From Tetramitus jugosus (lineage: Eukaryota; Heterolobosea; Eutetramitea; Acrasida; Vahlkampfiidae): 64,000 nt of DNA. Location of the stretch: NCBI GenBank assembly GCA_937625935.1, contig OW569373.1, positions 310,001 through 374,000 on the forward strand, written 5' to 3'. Positions 36,606 through 46,746 of the stretch are shown in pieces (position 1 is the stretch's first letter; each line of letters starts with the position of its first letter). The notes under the pieces are model-generated. The model ran no database searches. It worked only from the letters and a program-made list of their open reading frames with translations, and was not told where the DNA came from. The position numbers were made by a program, and so were the translations under genes.

Positions 36606-38111
36606 ATGTCATTGAGGTTGTTGTTCGCCACAAGGAGGCTTTCATCGATGACCAAGCTCTCGTCACGATCTGTAGTTGACCTTCAACCGTGGTCTTTACG
36701 CTGTGGTCCCCTATTGACTGCATCAGCGAGTTCTTCATCTGGAATGAGGTTGTTTGCAACGGATAATAGGAATGCACCTCTCAAGATTAAGGCCATTTCA
36801 TTTCCCTCAACTCAAGAACAGGAGAGTGTTCAAACAGTGTTTCGGCAGTTTGCAGGAAAGTCCTTCTTGTCTCCTCATACGTCACTGAAGCCAGGTGAAC
36901 TCCAGAGGTATTATGTACCATTCTGGTTGTTTGAATTACATGTGAGAGTAGTGTTTGTGGGTCGATTGGGCACAAAGATTCATCGACGTGTGGGAAAGGA
37001 AGTGATTGAACAGATTCGTTGGACTCGAACACCGCCACTTACGTTTGATCACCAATTCGATAACGTCTATTGCTATGCTTCGACAGTTTTCGAGCGAAAG
37101 ATGGTCGAGAAAGCAGTAGCGTCAGGAATGAAGGTACCTGCTAGTCAATTGGAAAGAATGTGCGATCAAATACCACTCAAGAGCAGTGGTTATGAAGTGG
37201 ATGTGTATACGCTTGATTCGGATAGTGCCTGGGACTTGAGTCGCTATCGTACGATCGAGCCGCAGCTCAAGGAATTAGCAAAGAACATATTGTGGAACCA
37301 TTATCCTGGATATGACCAGTATGAAATCGAGAGCATGAACTTGCAATTCCTGGGCAAGATCACAAATGAGTTGGTATACTATCCGATCTATGTCCATACA
37401 TATCCGTTCTTGAATCTGTTCTGGCGCTCTGAGCAGTTGAGAGCTTTTGCGGATGCTCTTCATTTATCGCCTCAGAACGTCACAGGCTATAGGCACTATG
37501 GTTTCGTACGAACATTTGGAATCTCCTTGTTTGCAGGCAGTGTTTCTTACACGTTGTTTGATTTTGGAGTAGATCTGGCACATTTTTATCCAATCGTAGT
37601 GGCAATATCTGGAGTTGTTGGTATGCTTGCTCTCTATTCTCCCATTATCTTGAAGTACTTTCACCATTTTGATCGTGAGCGTGTTAATCGATTCATGGCG
37701 TCGGCTCAGATGAATCGAGATTACAAACGAACAGAAGGTGGACGGTACTATGAGTATGCGGAGCAAGAACAACAACAAAGCTACTATGACTACAACAGGA
37801 GCAGACAACAACAGCGGCAACAGAGTCAAGGCTACTCTTCCTATCAAGCGGGAGGTATTGAAACAGAAATTAAGCAGGGAAAGGACTTCTATACCATTCT
37901 GGGATTAGATCCAAAGAAGAGAGACTCTTACACTGACGCGCAGATTCAAAAAGCGTACAGAACAGCAGCTCTAAAGTATCATCCGGACATGCATCCCGAT
38001 CCAGCAAAGAAGAAGCAGATGGAAGAAAAATTCAAGGAGGTGAACCAGGCGTACATCATCCTGCAAGACACGACATCGAGAAGACAATACAACACATATG
38101 GTAAAAGGTAA
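36606..38111 (+). CDS. Membrane protein with C-terminal J-domain, probably mitochondrial
   Basis: Encodes 501 aa from ATG 36606. The N-terminus (MSLRLLFATRRLSSMTKLSS) is Arg/Ser/Leu-rich like a mitochondrial presequence. Residues about 58-280 form an uncharacterised globular part (LQRYYVPFWLFELHVRVVFV, VYCYASTVFERK, YYPIYVHTYPFLNLFWR). Two hydrophobic spans follow (ISLFAGSVSYTLFDFGVDLA, IVVAISGVVGMLALYSPIIL; about 302-345). A Gln/Tyr-rich linker leads to a complete J-domain at residues about 428-500: FYTILGLDP, IQKAYRTAALKYHPDMHPDP with the HPD motif, and FKEVNQAYIIL. A C-terminal J-domain behind membrane spans is reminiscent of TIM14-like or DNAJC proteins that recruit mtHsp70. Its 3' end is 26 bp from a convergent gene. 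Confidence 0.75.
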   Translation: MSLRLLFATRRLSSMTKLSSRSVVDLQPWSLRCGPLLTASASSSSGMRLFATDNRNAPLKIKAISFPSTQEQESVQTVFRQFAGKSFLSPHTSLKPGELQRYYVPFWLFELHVRVVFVGRLGTKIHRRVGKEVIEQIRWTRTPPLTFDHQFDNVYCYASTVFERKMVEKAVASGMKVPASQLERMCDQIPLKSSGYEVDVYTLDSDSAWDLSRYRTIEPQLKELAKNILWNHYPGYDQYEIESMNLQFLGKITNELVYYPIYVHTYPFLNLFWRSEQLRAFADALHLSPQNVTGYRHYGFVRTFGISLFAGSVSYTLFDFGVDLAHFYPIVVAISGVVGMLALYSPIILKYFHHFDRERVNRFMASAQMNRDYKRTEGGRYYEYAEQEQQQSYYDYNRSRQQQRQQSQGYSSYQAGGIETEIKQGKDFYTILGLDPKKRDSYTDAQIQKAYRTAALKYHPDMHPDPAKKKQMEEKFKEVNQAYIILQDTTSRRQYNTYGKR

Positions 38112-38137
38112 ATTATTGGTTTAATGTCTTGGATATT

Positions 38138-40087
38138 CTAAAGCCTAATGCTGTAGATCTGATCGGCCATGAGCTGTTTCACGTGATCCATAACATTCTG
38201 CTTTACTTGTGCAGAAACAAGTGGCAAACCCTCCATCCAAATTTTTTGAAGAGTGCGAGAGGATAACAAATGGTAAACACTGTCTTCAGTGAGCTGCTTG
38301 TTGCGTGACAAGAGAACTCTCTGCAAAGGACTATCGAGTAACACTCGAGCTCCTGTATCTGTGATACGATTGCCAATCAAACATACTTCCAAGAGTCGAG
38401 ATTGAGTCATTTGTTCACGATCTTGGAAATTGTCCAGTATGAATCGATCGGTAATGTTACACTCATTCAACGATAGTCTCTTCAATGCCAAGCAGGACAA
38501 TAAATGAGATGCTCCTTCATCTCCCAAGTTCGCATTATGATCCATTTCCATGCTCCACAAACGAGTAGCGCTGTCAAATTGTTTGGCCAACCAAAGCGCT
38601 CCATCGCTGCTTATACAATTTCTTTGCAGTTTGATTCGTCTCATATTGGGGCACAACCCCATATACTCCTTGCTTAATCCCTGCAAGCTAATCTTGTTGT
38701 CACACAGACTGATGGACATGAGCTCTGGACAGGCCTTCAACATACCCACCAATCCCTCGTCAGTAATACCGCATGACTTCATATAGAGCAGTTTGATAGA
38801 CTTGGACACGAGGTTGGCCACACCAATGGCACCCAAGGAACCAAGTTTACAACCACTCATATTCAGATGCTTCAATTTGGGAAGAACAAATTCGTTCTTG
38901 CTAGTTGCACTGATCAGTTTGGTCAGACGTGAGGTAATTTTTGGGTTGACTGCCAATGAAAGCTTTTCGAGTGAGGCAAATGATCCATGAGCATACGTGT
39001 TGGACTCAAAGAGACAACTTGCCAGAGCACTGGTCAATGAGCAACCAATGAGCTTCAAACTCTTCAAAAAGGGATTTGCAGCCAAATTTTGCAGAGTCTT
39101 TCGATCAGCAAACGTGCATCCACTCAAATTCAATGATACCATGGCTTCATTTTCACAAAAAGAATCCAAATCTGTTGCCTTAATCATCTGATTGGACAGA
39201 ACTAGAGTCTGAATACTTGAGTGAGAGAAAATTGATCGTAAATGACCACCAAGAACCAATCGAAGATCCACCATTTGTTCAGCAACCTTGGTGCCCAATG
39301 TATTCAGCTCTAAATAGCTCAAGTGATGCCAATGATCCTTTAGAACACCTGCTAGGTCAAACAATGGAGGAAGTGATGAGACTTGCATCACTTCATCCTC
39401 TCCATTTTCATTCTGTTGATTAGTTGCCAGTGCTTCAGCTTGACGTTGCAATTCTATACTCTGTAGCTCAGCATGCATTTCTGCATGCTCACCACTGAGA
39501 GAAAGCATACGAATAGTGATGTTTTGGAGCTGATCAAACATGGACAAGTGATCCAAGTCTTCTTCAGTGGCCACATGAGAAGAAAAGTGCTGTAGCTTTG
39601 GCTTACAATCATCCAATGATTGGATAAGCAAGGAGCTACTCTTGATTTGTTGGGACTCATTCTCTAATCTCACCAACTTCCAGTTCTCTCGTAGAGCAGA
39701 GAAAATGGCGGGACAATGATCAATGTCATCCAATCTTACGCTCAAATGAGCGGCATTCTTGAAAATACAGGAAAAAGAATCTTGAGCGCTCATGGCGCGA
39801 TTTTCATTTCCCGTCGTAGAAGCAGCGCCTCTTCGAATGGAAAAATGACAGTACAAAAAGTGAATTTCACGATTTGGATCGTCAGCAAAGTAACCATACA
39901 AAAGCTTGTATGCATTACTCTTGAGTTCGTTCACATGAGATTGGTCTATTCTCAAATAGGAGAGAATATAGAGAACCAAGTCAGCACTTAGCTCTCTCCA
40001 ATCAGCATTGTAGTTTGTGTTTGCTTCTCCGCTTGAAACAACTGTTTCAAGGGATTGCGTGTTTTCTTGTGTAGTGTGTAGCGACAT
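38138..40087 (-). CDS. F-box/leucine-rich-repeat protein (ribonuclease-inhibitor type LRR)
   Basis: Encodes 649 aa from ATG 40087. DWRELSADLVLYILSYLRID (about 31-50) is the F-box core. From about residue 240 to 640 there are regular 24-29-residue LRRs of the RI/AMN1 type: SIQTLVLSNQMIKATDLDSF, AMVSLNLSGCTFADRKTLQN, FLKSLKLIGCSLTSAL, KLKHLNMSGCKLGSLGAIGV, LMSISLCDNKISLQGL, ALKRLSLNECNITDRF and RLLEVCLIGNRITDTGARVL. About a dozen repeats would form a horseshoe for substrate recognition. SCF ubiquitin-ligase function is inferred. The upstream region has a perfect TGACGTCA at 40303-40310. Confidence 0.75.
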   Translation of the reverse strand: MSLHTTQENTQSLETVVSSGEANTNYNADWRELSADLVLYILSYLRIDQSHVNELKSNAYKLLYGYFADDPNREIHFLYCHFSIRRGAASTTGNENRAMSAQDSFSCIFKNAAHLSVRLDDIDHCPAIFSALRENWKLVRLENESQQIKSSSLLIQSLDDCKPKLQHFSSHVATEEDLDHLSMFDQLQNITIRMLSLSGEHAEMHAELQSIELQRQAEALATNQQNENGEDEVMQVSSLPPLFDLAGVLKDHWHHLSYLELNTLGTKVAEQMVDLRLVLGGHLRSIFSHSSIQTLVLSNQMIKATDLDSFCENEAMVSLNLSGCTFADRKTLQNLAANPFLKSLKLIGCSLTSALASCLFESNTYAHGSFASLEKLSLAVNPKITSRLTKLISATSKNEFVLPKLKHLNMSGCKLGSLGAIGVANLVSKSIKLLYMKSCGITDEGLVGMLKACPELMSISLCDNKISLQGLSKEYMGLCPNMRRIKLQRNCISSDGALWLAKQFDSATRLWSMEMDHNANLGDEGASHLLSCLALKRLSLNECNITDRFILDNFQDREQMTQSRLLEVCLIGNRITDTGARVLLDSPLQRVLLSRNKQLTEDSVYHLLSSRTLQKIWMEGLPLVSAQVKQNVMDHVKQLMADQIYSIRL

Positions 40088-40302
40088 TTTTGATATTGTA
40101 AAAGTGTAAAGTGAGTCATAAACAATTGTTGATTTTCATGTTTTTGATTCACTTTGCTGTAGTTGTTTTTTTCTTAATAGATCATGTTTGTTGTTTTGAT
40201 TGTTGTTGATGCTATTGCTTGTGTGAAAAAGTGGGATGACTTTATGGGTGCTGCAAAGTGCATTCCCAGGATGGAACTTCATCCTCGACCTGTACAAAGC
40301 GG

Positions 40303-40310
40303 TGACGTCA
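40303..40310. promoter_or_regulatory. TGACGTCA palindrome (CRE/ATF-like)
   Basis: A full cAMP-response-element-type octamer lies 216 bp upstream of the F-box/LRR start and just past the 3' end of the ferric reductase. bZIP binding is inferred from the motif alone. Confidence 0.35.
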
Positions 40311-40345
40311 TCTACGGGAAAAAAAGTTCGTCAAAAAAACTCTCT

Positions 40346-42235
40346 TTACATTTCAAAACTTTCTGTGTGAATGTGGAATCGTGTGCCCCATGCAACCTCA
40401 ACTTCACGACATGCACTTAAAACGTCGATCACCATGGATCCAGGTCCACAAACAACAACAGCAACATTCTTGCAGCGACCAACGCTCTTGGTTTGCCTGC
40501 GAATAATTTTCTCCCATGAGGGACGTCCAGCGATATAATCGGTTCGGGTTGGATCAGCTCCTCGTGTGACATAAGTTGTCACATGTTCTCTCATTGGCAA
40601 CAATTCAGGCAAGAGCTTTAAGTACTCTGGAGATCGAACAACCCATGTTAAATAAGTGTTTGGATTGTGGGCAGCGCAGTACTTTGTGAGTGAATTGACA
40701 GCAGTGATACCAATTCCACCAGCAAACAACAGAATGAGATCATAGTGTTCAACTGCTTTTGGTTGATTGAGAGGAATTGTGAGAGCACCGAATGGCCCAT
40801 CAAATCTTGCCATGACACTCACAGCCTTGTCCGTGTCTGATGCCAACCAATTGAGCTGTCCTGACCACGCTTCACTTGCACCTCCAGTCTCCTTAATGTC
40901 CAATCGCAACTCGATGGTAGACATGTCTGGCATGGAAACATCTGTGATTGAGAATGGATGACTCTCCCATGCAGAAATCTCCCAGACCCACAGATTGATA
41001 AACTTTCCAAGACACAGTTGCTTTGCCTTTTGTTCCAAGATGCGCAAAGGATCTTCGTTCAACAGACCACTGCCCTCATTAATCGATGCATCACTACCAG
41101 AGAGAATCAATGAACGATCACAGGTCAATATAGCAGTTGTCACACCAATATGTTCATGTGCCTTGATTTCACATTTTCGAACACTGACAAAATGATGACC
41201 AAACGACATGCTCATCACGCTCCAATTGGTAGCAAATGACAAGTATCGTATCAACACATCTGATCCATAGAGAACAATACCAGCGCCCGTGAAAGGTATC
41301 ATGAGCTTGTATGGCAAGTGCAAGTGACCAAAGATGAACACTATGATTGCGAGTACCACGTGACAGAATTGAAACGTGTTCCACAAGTGCCTTCGAATGA
41401 ATGGCAGAGACAAAATGGTCAACAAAATCATTGCCAACCACGAAATGATACCAGCCAAAATGTTCACCTTGATAAACAGATTCTTGTTCCAGACGAAAAG
41501 GCTGGTAAACTTGTCTCTCCGGTAAAACTCTGCCGCATAGAGAATGGCATGCAACGTGAGCAAAAGAATGTTGGAGAACCCTAACATGCGATGAAATCGG
41601 ATGGCTCTCTCATATGACACATTGAATATCCATGTCCAGACACTGTGTCTCGACACTGGCATCAAAATGAGAGAAAAGTTAAAAATGGTGGCATAGCCAA
41701 ACCCCTTTGCAACCTTGTTCAGCATGGTGTGAGGCTTACGCTCAAACACCAACCCATAGAAGAACCATGAGAACACACACGCGACATAAATTACCAAGAG
41801 ACACATTTCACCGACCGTAAATCCAACCAAATCGTTCACAACGGATGAGCGACTGGCGGGTAAAATATTTCTCTTAAACAGCCAATAATAGAGAGAAGAT
41901 TTGGCGCTTCGGTGTGACCTAGCAAATTGACTAATGATGAAACCTGACACAACAACAAGTCCCAACAACGAACCAGATACAATCCAATGAAATGGTGGTA
42001 TATCTGACCGTGAGAGTCTTCCACTATAAGTTCTTGTATTATTATTGTTGTTCTTGGCCTCCAAAAGTGATGTCATGTTTTCTTGATTGATATTCGACAG
42101 AGATTGCTGCGAAAAAGCTGTCGGAGTCGTAGTACTAGTGGAGAGAGATGCATGTGATATGACAATCAATAGCATGAGAGCACATAGCATAACATGCAAT
42201 GAAAATGATGCTTGGAAAAACCGCCGCAAAACCAT
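40346..42235 (-). CDS. Ferric-chelate reductase / NADPH-oxidase-like flavocytochrome
   Basis: Encodes 629 aa from ATG 42235, with a signal peptide (FSLHVMLCALMLLIVISHAS). Six or seven helices follow. RFHRMLGFSNILLLTLHAIL and FCHVVLAIIVFIFGHLHLP carry the paired His ligands for two hemes with the usual 14-residue spacing. The cytosolic part has the FAD-binding ESHPFSITDV (about 424-433), FDGPFGALT, the NADPH-binding LLFAGGIGITAVNSL and VVVCGPGSMV, and a C-terminal HTESFEM. Members of this family pass electrons from NADPH across the membrane to Fe3+ or O2. No EF hands or other NOX-specific additions are seen, so ferric reductase is favoured, either at the cell surface or in an endolysosome. Confidence 0.87.
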   Translation of the reverse strand: MVLRRFFQASFSLHVMLCALMLLIVISHASLSTSTTTPTAFSQQSLSNINQENMTSLLEAKNNNNNTRTYSGRLSRSDIPPFHWIVSGSLLGLVVVSGFIISQFARSHRSAKSSLYYWLFKRNILPASRSSVVNDLVGFTVGEMCLLVIYVACVFSWFFYGLVFERKPHTMLNKVAKGFGYATIFNFSLILMPVSRHSVWTWIFNVSYERAIRFHRMLGFSNILLLTLHAILYAAEFYRRDKFTSLFVWNKNLFIKVNILAGIISWLAMILLTILSLPFIRRHLWNTFQFCHVVLAIIVFIFGHLHLPYKLMIPFTGAGIVLYGSDVLIRYLSFATNWSVMSMSFGHHFVSVRKCEIKAHEHIGVTTAILTCDRSLILSGSDASINEGSGLLNEDPLRILEQKAKQLCLGKFINLWVWEISAWESHPFSITDVSMPDMSTIELRLDIKETGGASEAWSGQLNWLASDTDKAVSVMARFDGPFGALTIPLNQPKAVEHYDLILLFAGGIGITAVNSLTKYCAAHNPNTYLTWVVRSPEYLKLLPELLPMREHVTTYVTRGADPTRTDYIAGRPSWEKIIRRQTKSVGRCKNVAVVVCGPGSMVIDVLSACREVEVAWGTRFHIHTESFEM

Positions 42236-42538
42236 GGTTTATATCTGTATATGATGTGTGGTATAAAGATATAGCTTTTGATGTGTTTTTGTTTGTTGAG
42301 AAGGGAAGAGTGGTAGTTGTGTGGAATTAAACTTCTCAGAGATGGTGGTCACAACCTGGTGAAGAATACCCGAACTGGACGACTGTCGGCTCTTACTGAA
42401 CGTGTTTTTTTTCTTTTTGTGTGAATTTCTGAATTTCACAGGCAGGGGATCAGTTTTTGTCTCATCGGATAAATCGGGATTTCCTTTGAAAAATAGTCCA
42501 ATCAAAAACAAACAAGAAAGGACAACGGAGAAATCGAA
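42236..42538. promoter_or_regulatory. Divergent intergenic region (ferric reductase / small membrane protein)
   Basis: 303 bp between divergent ATGs. No specific element stands out apart from A-rich and T-rich runs (for example GTTTTTTTTCTTTTT near 42402-42416). A minus-strand frame here has no protein-like features. Confidence 0.35.
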
Positions 42539-43393
42539 ATGGTGATTGCATGGATTGAGGACTTGTTGTGGCAAGCATTCAAGGACATGCCTATGATTCC
42601 ATTGTGCATCAGTTGCTTTGTTGTGTTGAGTGTGTATTTACTGCGGGAAATATCGTTGCATTCTCCCTATGCAATTTCCCCGGTGGATGTCATGGAGAAA
42701 TATGTGAGACAATTGTACATGATCATTTTGTTTATTTCGGTGCCTGTGATGACCTTGCTATTGTTCATTCACTTGTTTATCATGAATGAGAGTTCCATGC
42801 TTGGACCTTCGGCGCAAAATTTTCATCATTTTGTCCTGCTATCCTCTTTGGCGCTCTTTTTGTTCGGCGTCTATCTGAAATCGCAAACTGGCGCCAACAA
42901 AAGTATTACCCCGAATACAATCTACGGTGGGCCATCTCGCATCGCGCAGCAAGAACAAACTGATGATCCATTTGTTGGCTTAGCTTATCCTCTGCTTCAA
43001 ATTGGGATACACGCCTTGATCGTTTGGGTCTTGGCAAACAAGGCGCCACAATCTTCATCGATACAACGAAGTCCAAGTTCTACCTGGAGATACACTTCCA
43101 ACATGATTCTCTTGTTTTCCATGTTTTTGTTGCTGGTTAAGCTTCGAAGTTGTGCCAGAGTATTGCAAGAAGATATCCACTCTGAGGAGGAACAAGTTGA
43201 GATACGAGAGGAGGACGAACCAGAGAGAGAACAGAGTCAAGATTTTCTTTACAATAAGATTCAAACCATATCGACAAATGATACTCGCGATGATCTTTGG
43301 GGTCACTCTGCTAACAACGAATACAAGACTGATTTCCAGGTTGTGAAGCCAACCACAGTTCGTACCAATATGATTCGTTTCAATAGTCAATAA
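42539..43393 (+). CDS. Small multi-span membrane protein, unknown
   Basis: Encodes 284 aa from ATG 42539. Five hydrophobic spans are visible: MIPLCISCFVVLSVYLL (about 18-34), YMIILFISVPVMTLLLFIHL (about 60-79), HFVLLSSLALFLFGVYL (about 97-113), LLQIGIHALIVWVLANK (about 151-167) and MILLFSMFLLLVKL (about 188-201), followed by an acidic 80-residue tail. I recognise no family and no motif. Several GGCGC/GCGCC sites occur inside the coding sequence. Its 3' end faces the UBX gene 42 bp away. Confidence 0.6.
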   Translation: MVIAWIEDLLWQAFKDMPMIPLCISCFVVLSVYLLREISLHSPYAISPVDVMEKYVRQLYMIILFISVPVMTLLLFIHLFIMNESSMLGPSAQNFHHFVLLSSLALFLFGVYLKSQTGANKSITPNTIYGGPSRIAQQEQTDDPFVGLAYPLLQIGIHALIVWVLANKAPQSSSIQRSPSSTWRYTSNMILLFSMFLLLVKLRSCARVLQEDIHSEEEQVEIREEDEPEREQSQDFLYNKIQTISTNDTRDDLWGHSANNEYKTDFQVVKPTTVRTNMIRFNSQ

Positions 43394-43435
43394 CTATTGC
43401 AAGCGAGTGAACAAAAAGCGAAAAATTTCTCTTTA

Positions 43436-45095
43436 TTACTTCATGACAACTAGTTTGGCATTGAGTAGTTTGGCTTCCTCGAGAGTTGCTGTGTCATCTG
43501 AGAGCACCACAGGTGGAAAAGCCGTTCTTAACTGGAACGACGTTCCTTGAATATAGGGTTGCAGGTATCTCTTGGCATCTCCAATGGTTTCATCGGCCCA
43601 CATGGTCATTGTATAGGTGCTACCATTATATACACTGACTTTTAGTACTGTCTTTCTGCGATCCGGACGCAACTCACTGTACCGTTCACAATCTGTTGGA
43701 ATTGTAAAGTTATCATGAGTTGGATCACTGTTACCTTCTGTTGTTACATTTGTTGGATTCTTGATCATCTGTTGAATGTCTGATCGAATGGGAATTACTT
43801 TTCCATTGCGTATCACTGATTTTGGTAATTGACTCAAGAAGGTATCTGAGTTCATTTTCTCCAGAGCTCCTTCATACTCACTCTTCGTTCTCAGATAGTC
43901 GACATCTCTAATGTTGGTATTCTTGTAATCTGATAGCTTGTGATCCATCTCAGTATTTTTCGTGTAGAGCTCTGTGCTTCTGTCTATGGGCACGAGTGTT
44001 ACTCCATCCGGATGTTTCTCCTTGAACTCATAGGGAAAGTAGCCATCTGCAACATCATTTAAGAATGCTCTCGTTATATCCCATTTATAAGGTCGAAAGG
44101 ATCCTTCATCCACTACAATGCCATTACTGTAGAATACAACATTACACTTCGGTTTCATTGCAATTTTCTTCACATTACCTTGTCCACTATAAATGATACT
44201 CCCTTCTTGGTCTGATAGTAGAGAATTCAATTCTTTAAATTTTCGCTTCACGACCTCCATATTGAGTCTAGGTGGGGAATTTTTAGGAGTTGAGGATGTT
44301 GGACTTTGTGACGGGGTATCCTCACTAGCGAAGGAACCAATATCATGAGTCTCTGTATCCTTATTCGAATGATGGATCTTTGGTAACACAACAGTTGATG
44401 GATTTTGCTCGAAGCGGATTGGTAATGGAGGAGATGATCGAATCTGTTCGTCAGTCGATGAGTGCAGAGGAGACGTTACCTTCTTTCGATCTACTCCCTT
44501 TCCCGGTTCCCTCTTTCTCCACTTGTGCGGTAGCTCCATCAAGTTCATGTATTCGATCATTTCGTTCATTGTTTGAACTAATGAAGTATGCTTCTCGTTT
44601 GACTCATCCCTCAACGACAGTATTTGATTCATTAGGTCAGCGATAAGGATGTCCTTGTCGGCCACACTTTGCCTCTGAACTAGCAACTCATTCTCTAAAG
44701 ACTTGATTCGGTTCATAAAACTCTTCATTAATTCCATATCTATTATCAATCAGTTAAATAGGACGACTTCAATATACAGTAGGAACAAAGAACCTTAACC
44801 TACCTGTTGCGATTATAGAGCTCTCAGAAGGTACTTTTTCAAGTTTCTCTGAACTACTGGAGCTAACCGAACTCTTAATATTACCCAGCACTCTCTTTCG
44901 TGTTATGTAGTCCATATCAGAGTTGTGTCCATTCACTGAGTGCCTCGAGGGAAAGACAGATGGTTTCAACCTGGCATTCAAGTTCCTTCGGTTCACTGCC
45001 ACACTGTAGTGCTGATTATTGTACAAATTCTTGTTCACCTGATCTTCAATACTATCCTTCTTGTCATTGTTTTTGTGATAATCCTCATATCCCAT
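43436..45095 (-). CDS. SEP- and UBX-domain protein with coiled coil, UBXN11-like (two exons)
   Basis: Exons 45095-44804 and 44739-43436, joined over a 64-nt intron (GTAGGT...AATAG) in phase 1, encode 531 aa; the joint reads SIIATDMELMKS. The coiled coil (IKSLENELLVQRQSVADKDI) lies at about 105-160. The SEP domain, about 294-356, has VVFYSNGIVVDEGSFRPYKW and FPYEFKEKHPDGV. The UBX domain, about 452-531, includes VLKVSVYNGSTYTMTMWADE and TAFPPVVLSDD, where the p97-binding FPR-type loop reads FPP. SEP+UBX proteins are adaptors of the AAA ATPase p97/CDC48; the coiled-coil-SEP-UBX order is that of UBXN11. The FPP loop may weaken p97 binding. Confidence 0.8.
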
Positions 45096-45240
45096 GGTTT
45101 CTCCTCCACTCTCTAATCAATCGAGCCGTAAATGTTGCGTACACTGGTTTTTTCTGGCCCAGAACACCGCCGGCTGCCAATCTCTCTCGCGACTTCACAA
45201 TTGTCGAACAATGTCGTAAAGTAACGTTGTGAAATTTTTA

Positions 45241-46569
45241 TTATTCTGCACTGGATGAAGTGGAAGTAACAGCCAAGAACAAGGAATGAGCTCCATCAAT
45301 TGTTCTATCCACGACTTGCTTCTTGAGCCAGCCCTTGAGACCTCGTTGCCAACAAAAGGCAATAACCGATGTCGTAAAGAGTGCAGGCAAATGACCCAAC
45401 GTTCTCCAGAACAAGGCAGTCGCCGTCTCATAATTCACTTGTCTCTTGAACTGAATCGACGGTTTCAACAACAAGTAATAATTGATCGGAGTGGACAGTG
45501 CGGCAAACCACCACGGTAACACACCATAATAAGGCAAAGCATAACACATGGGAAACAGTGCAGCAGAGTGCAACAGGGCTTGTGTGGCTGCGTGTTCAGG
45601 ATTGGAAATGCTCAACATTTCATAACCTGCACGACTATAGTCAAATTTGCACTTGTATCCAATGGCCATGAAATGAGAAATTTGCCACAAATACATGACA
45701 CCAAACAAGAACAATCCAGATGGATCACGAACATCATTTGTCACTGAAGCACTGCCCATGAGAGGTGCCAATGAACCATTAACCGTTCCAATCCACGTAT
45801 TCAACCAATGAACAACCTTTAGAGGCGTATACACACCTGCATAAATGACAATATTGGCCACTCCGAGTGCACAAGTCAATGGATTATTGAAACGATACAA
45901 TAGATAACTACCACCGACTCCCGTAATGATTGCCTGCAACAGTGCATGACCCTTTGAGATTCTGCCTGTTGGTAAAGGACGATTCCGTGTTCTAGTCATA
46001 ATCTTGTCCCTATCCACTTCATACAACTCGTTCAATGAGTTGGCACAGGCAGCTTGCAGAAACGTACCAGTAGTCAATGCGAGTGTACTCTTCCAATCGA
46101 GAACATTACCTCCTGATGCATAATAACCACCCAATGTAGTGAAAACGACAAGTGAACTCAATCGTGTCTTCCATAGTTCATAGTAACATCGAACGTAGTG
46201 TCTAAAAACGGATGAATTTTTTTGTGTGTCGATTATGATGATTTCTTCCCCATTGATTTTTTCTTCTTCATTGGTAGTTGTTGTTGTGGAAAGGTCAATG
46301 ATTGATTGTGAATTTTCTTCAACAATTGATGATAGCTCTGGTTCAGATGTGTGATGTGCTTGTTGTTCTTGTTGCAATAATTGTTGTTGTTGTTGTTGTT
46401 CGATAAGAAGAAGCTTTCGTTGTTTTCGTGTCAATTCAAGTGATTCTTCCCATGGACAAGGTGGTTCTTCAATCACAATTGTTGTAGTTGTTGATTCGTT
46501 ATTGTTGTTGTTGTTGGTTGTGCATTCATCTTCTGTTGATGTTGATGTTGGTGGAAGTGTGGTGGACAT
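45241..46569 (-). CDS. COX10: Heme O synthase (protoheme IX farnesyltransferase, COX10)
   Basis: Encodes 442 aa from ATG 46569. The first 120 residues are Thr/Asn/Gln-rich. The UbiA prenyltransferase core runs from about residue 128: YYELWKTRLSSLVVFTTLGG, ANSLNELYEVDRDKIMTRTR (first Asp/Asn-rich Mg-prenyl-diphosphate motif), NRPLPTGRIS, IYAGVYTPLK (YTPxKR-like), GTVNGSLAPLMG, LFLFGVMYLWQISHFMAIG and the second motif region FDYSRAGYEML. COX10 makes heme O for cytochrome c oxidase in the mitochondrial inner membrane. The frame stays open upstream without ATG for 62 codons and that stretch is Arg-rich (DSKRRHRSVFSKRTRNNFF), rather like a presequence. Confidence 0.93.
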   Translation of the reverse strand: MSTTLPPTSTSTEDECTTNNNNNNESTTTTIVIEEPPCPWEESLELTRKQRKLLLIEQQQQQQLLQQEQQAHHTSEPELSSIVEENSQSIIDLSTTTTTNEEEKINGEEIIIIDTQKNSSVFRHYVRCYYELWKTRLSSLVVFTTLGGYYASGGNVLDWKSTLALTTGTFLQAACANSLNELYEVDRDKIMTRTRNRPLPTGRISKGHALLQAIITGVGGSYLLYRFNNPLTCALGVANIVIYAGVYTPLKVVHWLNTWIGTVNGSLAPLMGSASVTNDVRDPSGLFLFGVMYLWQISHFMAIGYKCKFDYSRAGYEMLSISNPEHAATQALLHSAALFPMCYALPYYGVLPWWFAALSTPINYYLLLKPSIQFKRQVNYETATALFWRTLGHLPALFTTSVIAFCWQRGLKGWLKKQVVDRTIDGAHSLFLAVTSTSSSAE

Positions 46570-46746
46570 GGTAATGGTGATGAATGGGTGGTGCTTGAAT
46601 GTGATGTGAGAAGATGGTTGCAGAGAAAGAAAAAAACAGCGAATGTCGGTAGGGGAATTTTGTGTGAAAAAGTTGTTCCTGGTCCTCTTTGAAAAAACGC
46701 TGCGATGTCTCCGTTTGGAATCGATCACACATTGTAAGCGGAGAAT

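Noticed and set aside
40184-40420. 78-codon plus-strand frame
   Set aside because: It overlaps the 3' end of the ferric reductase antisense and has no protein-like features; the interval is better explained as promoter of the F-box/LRR gene.
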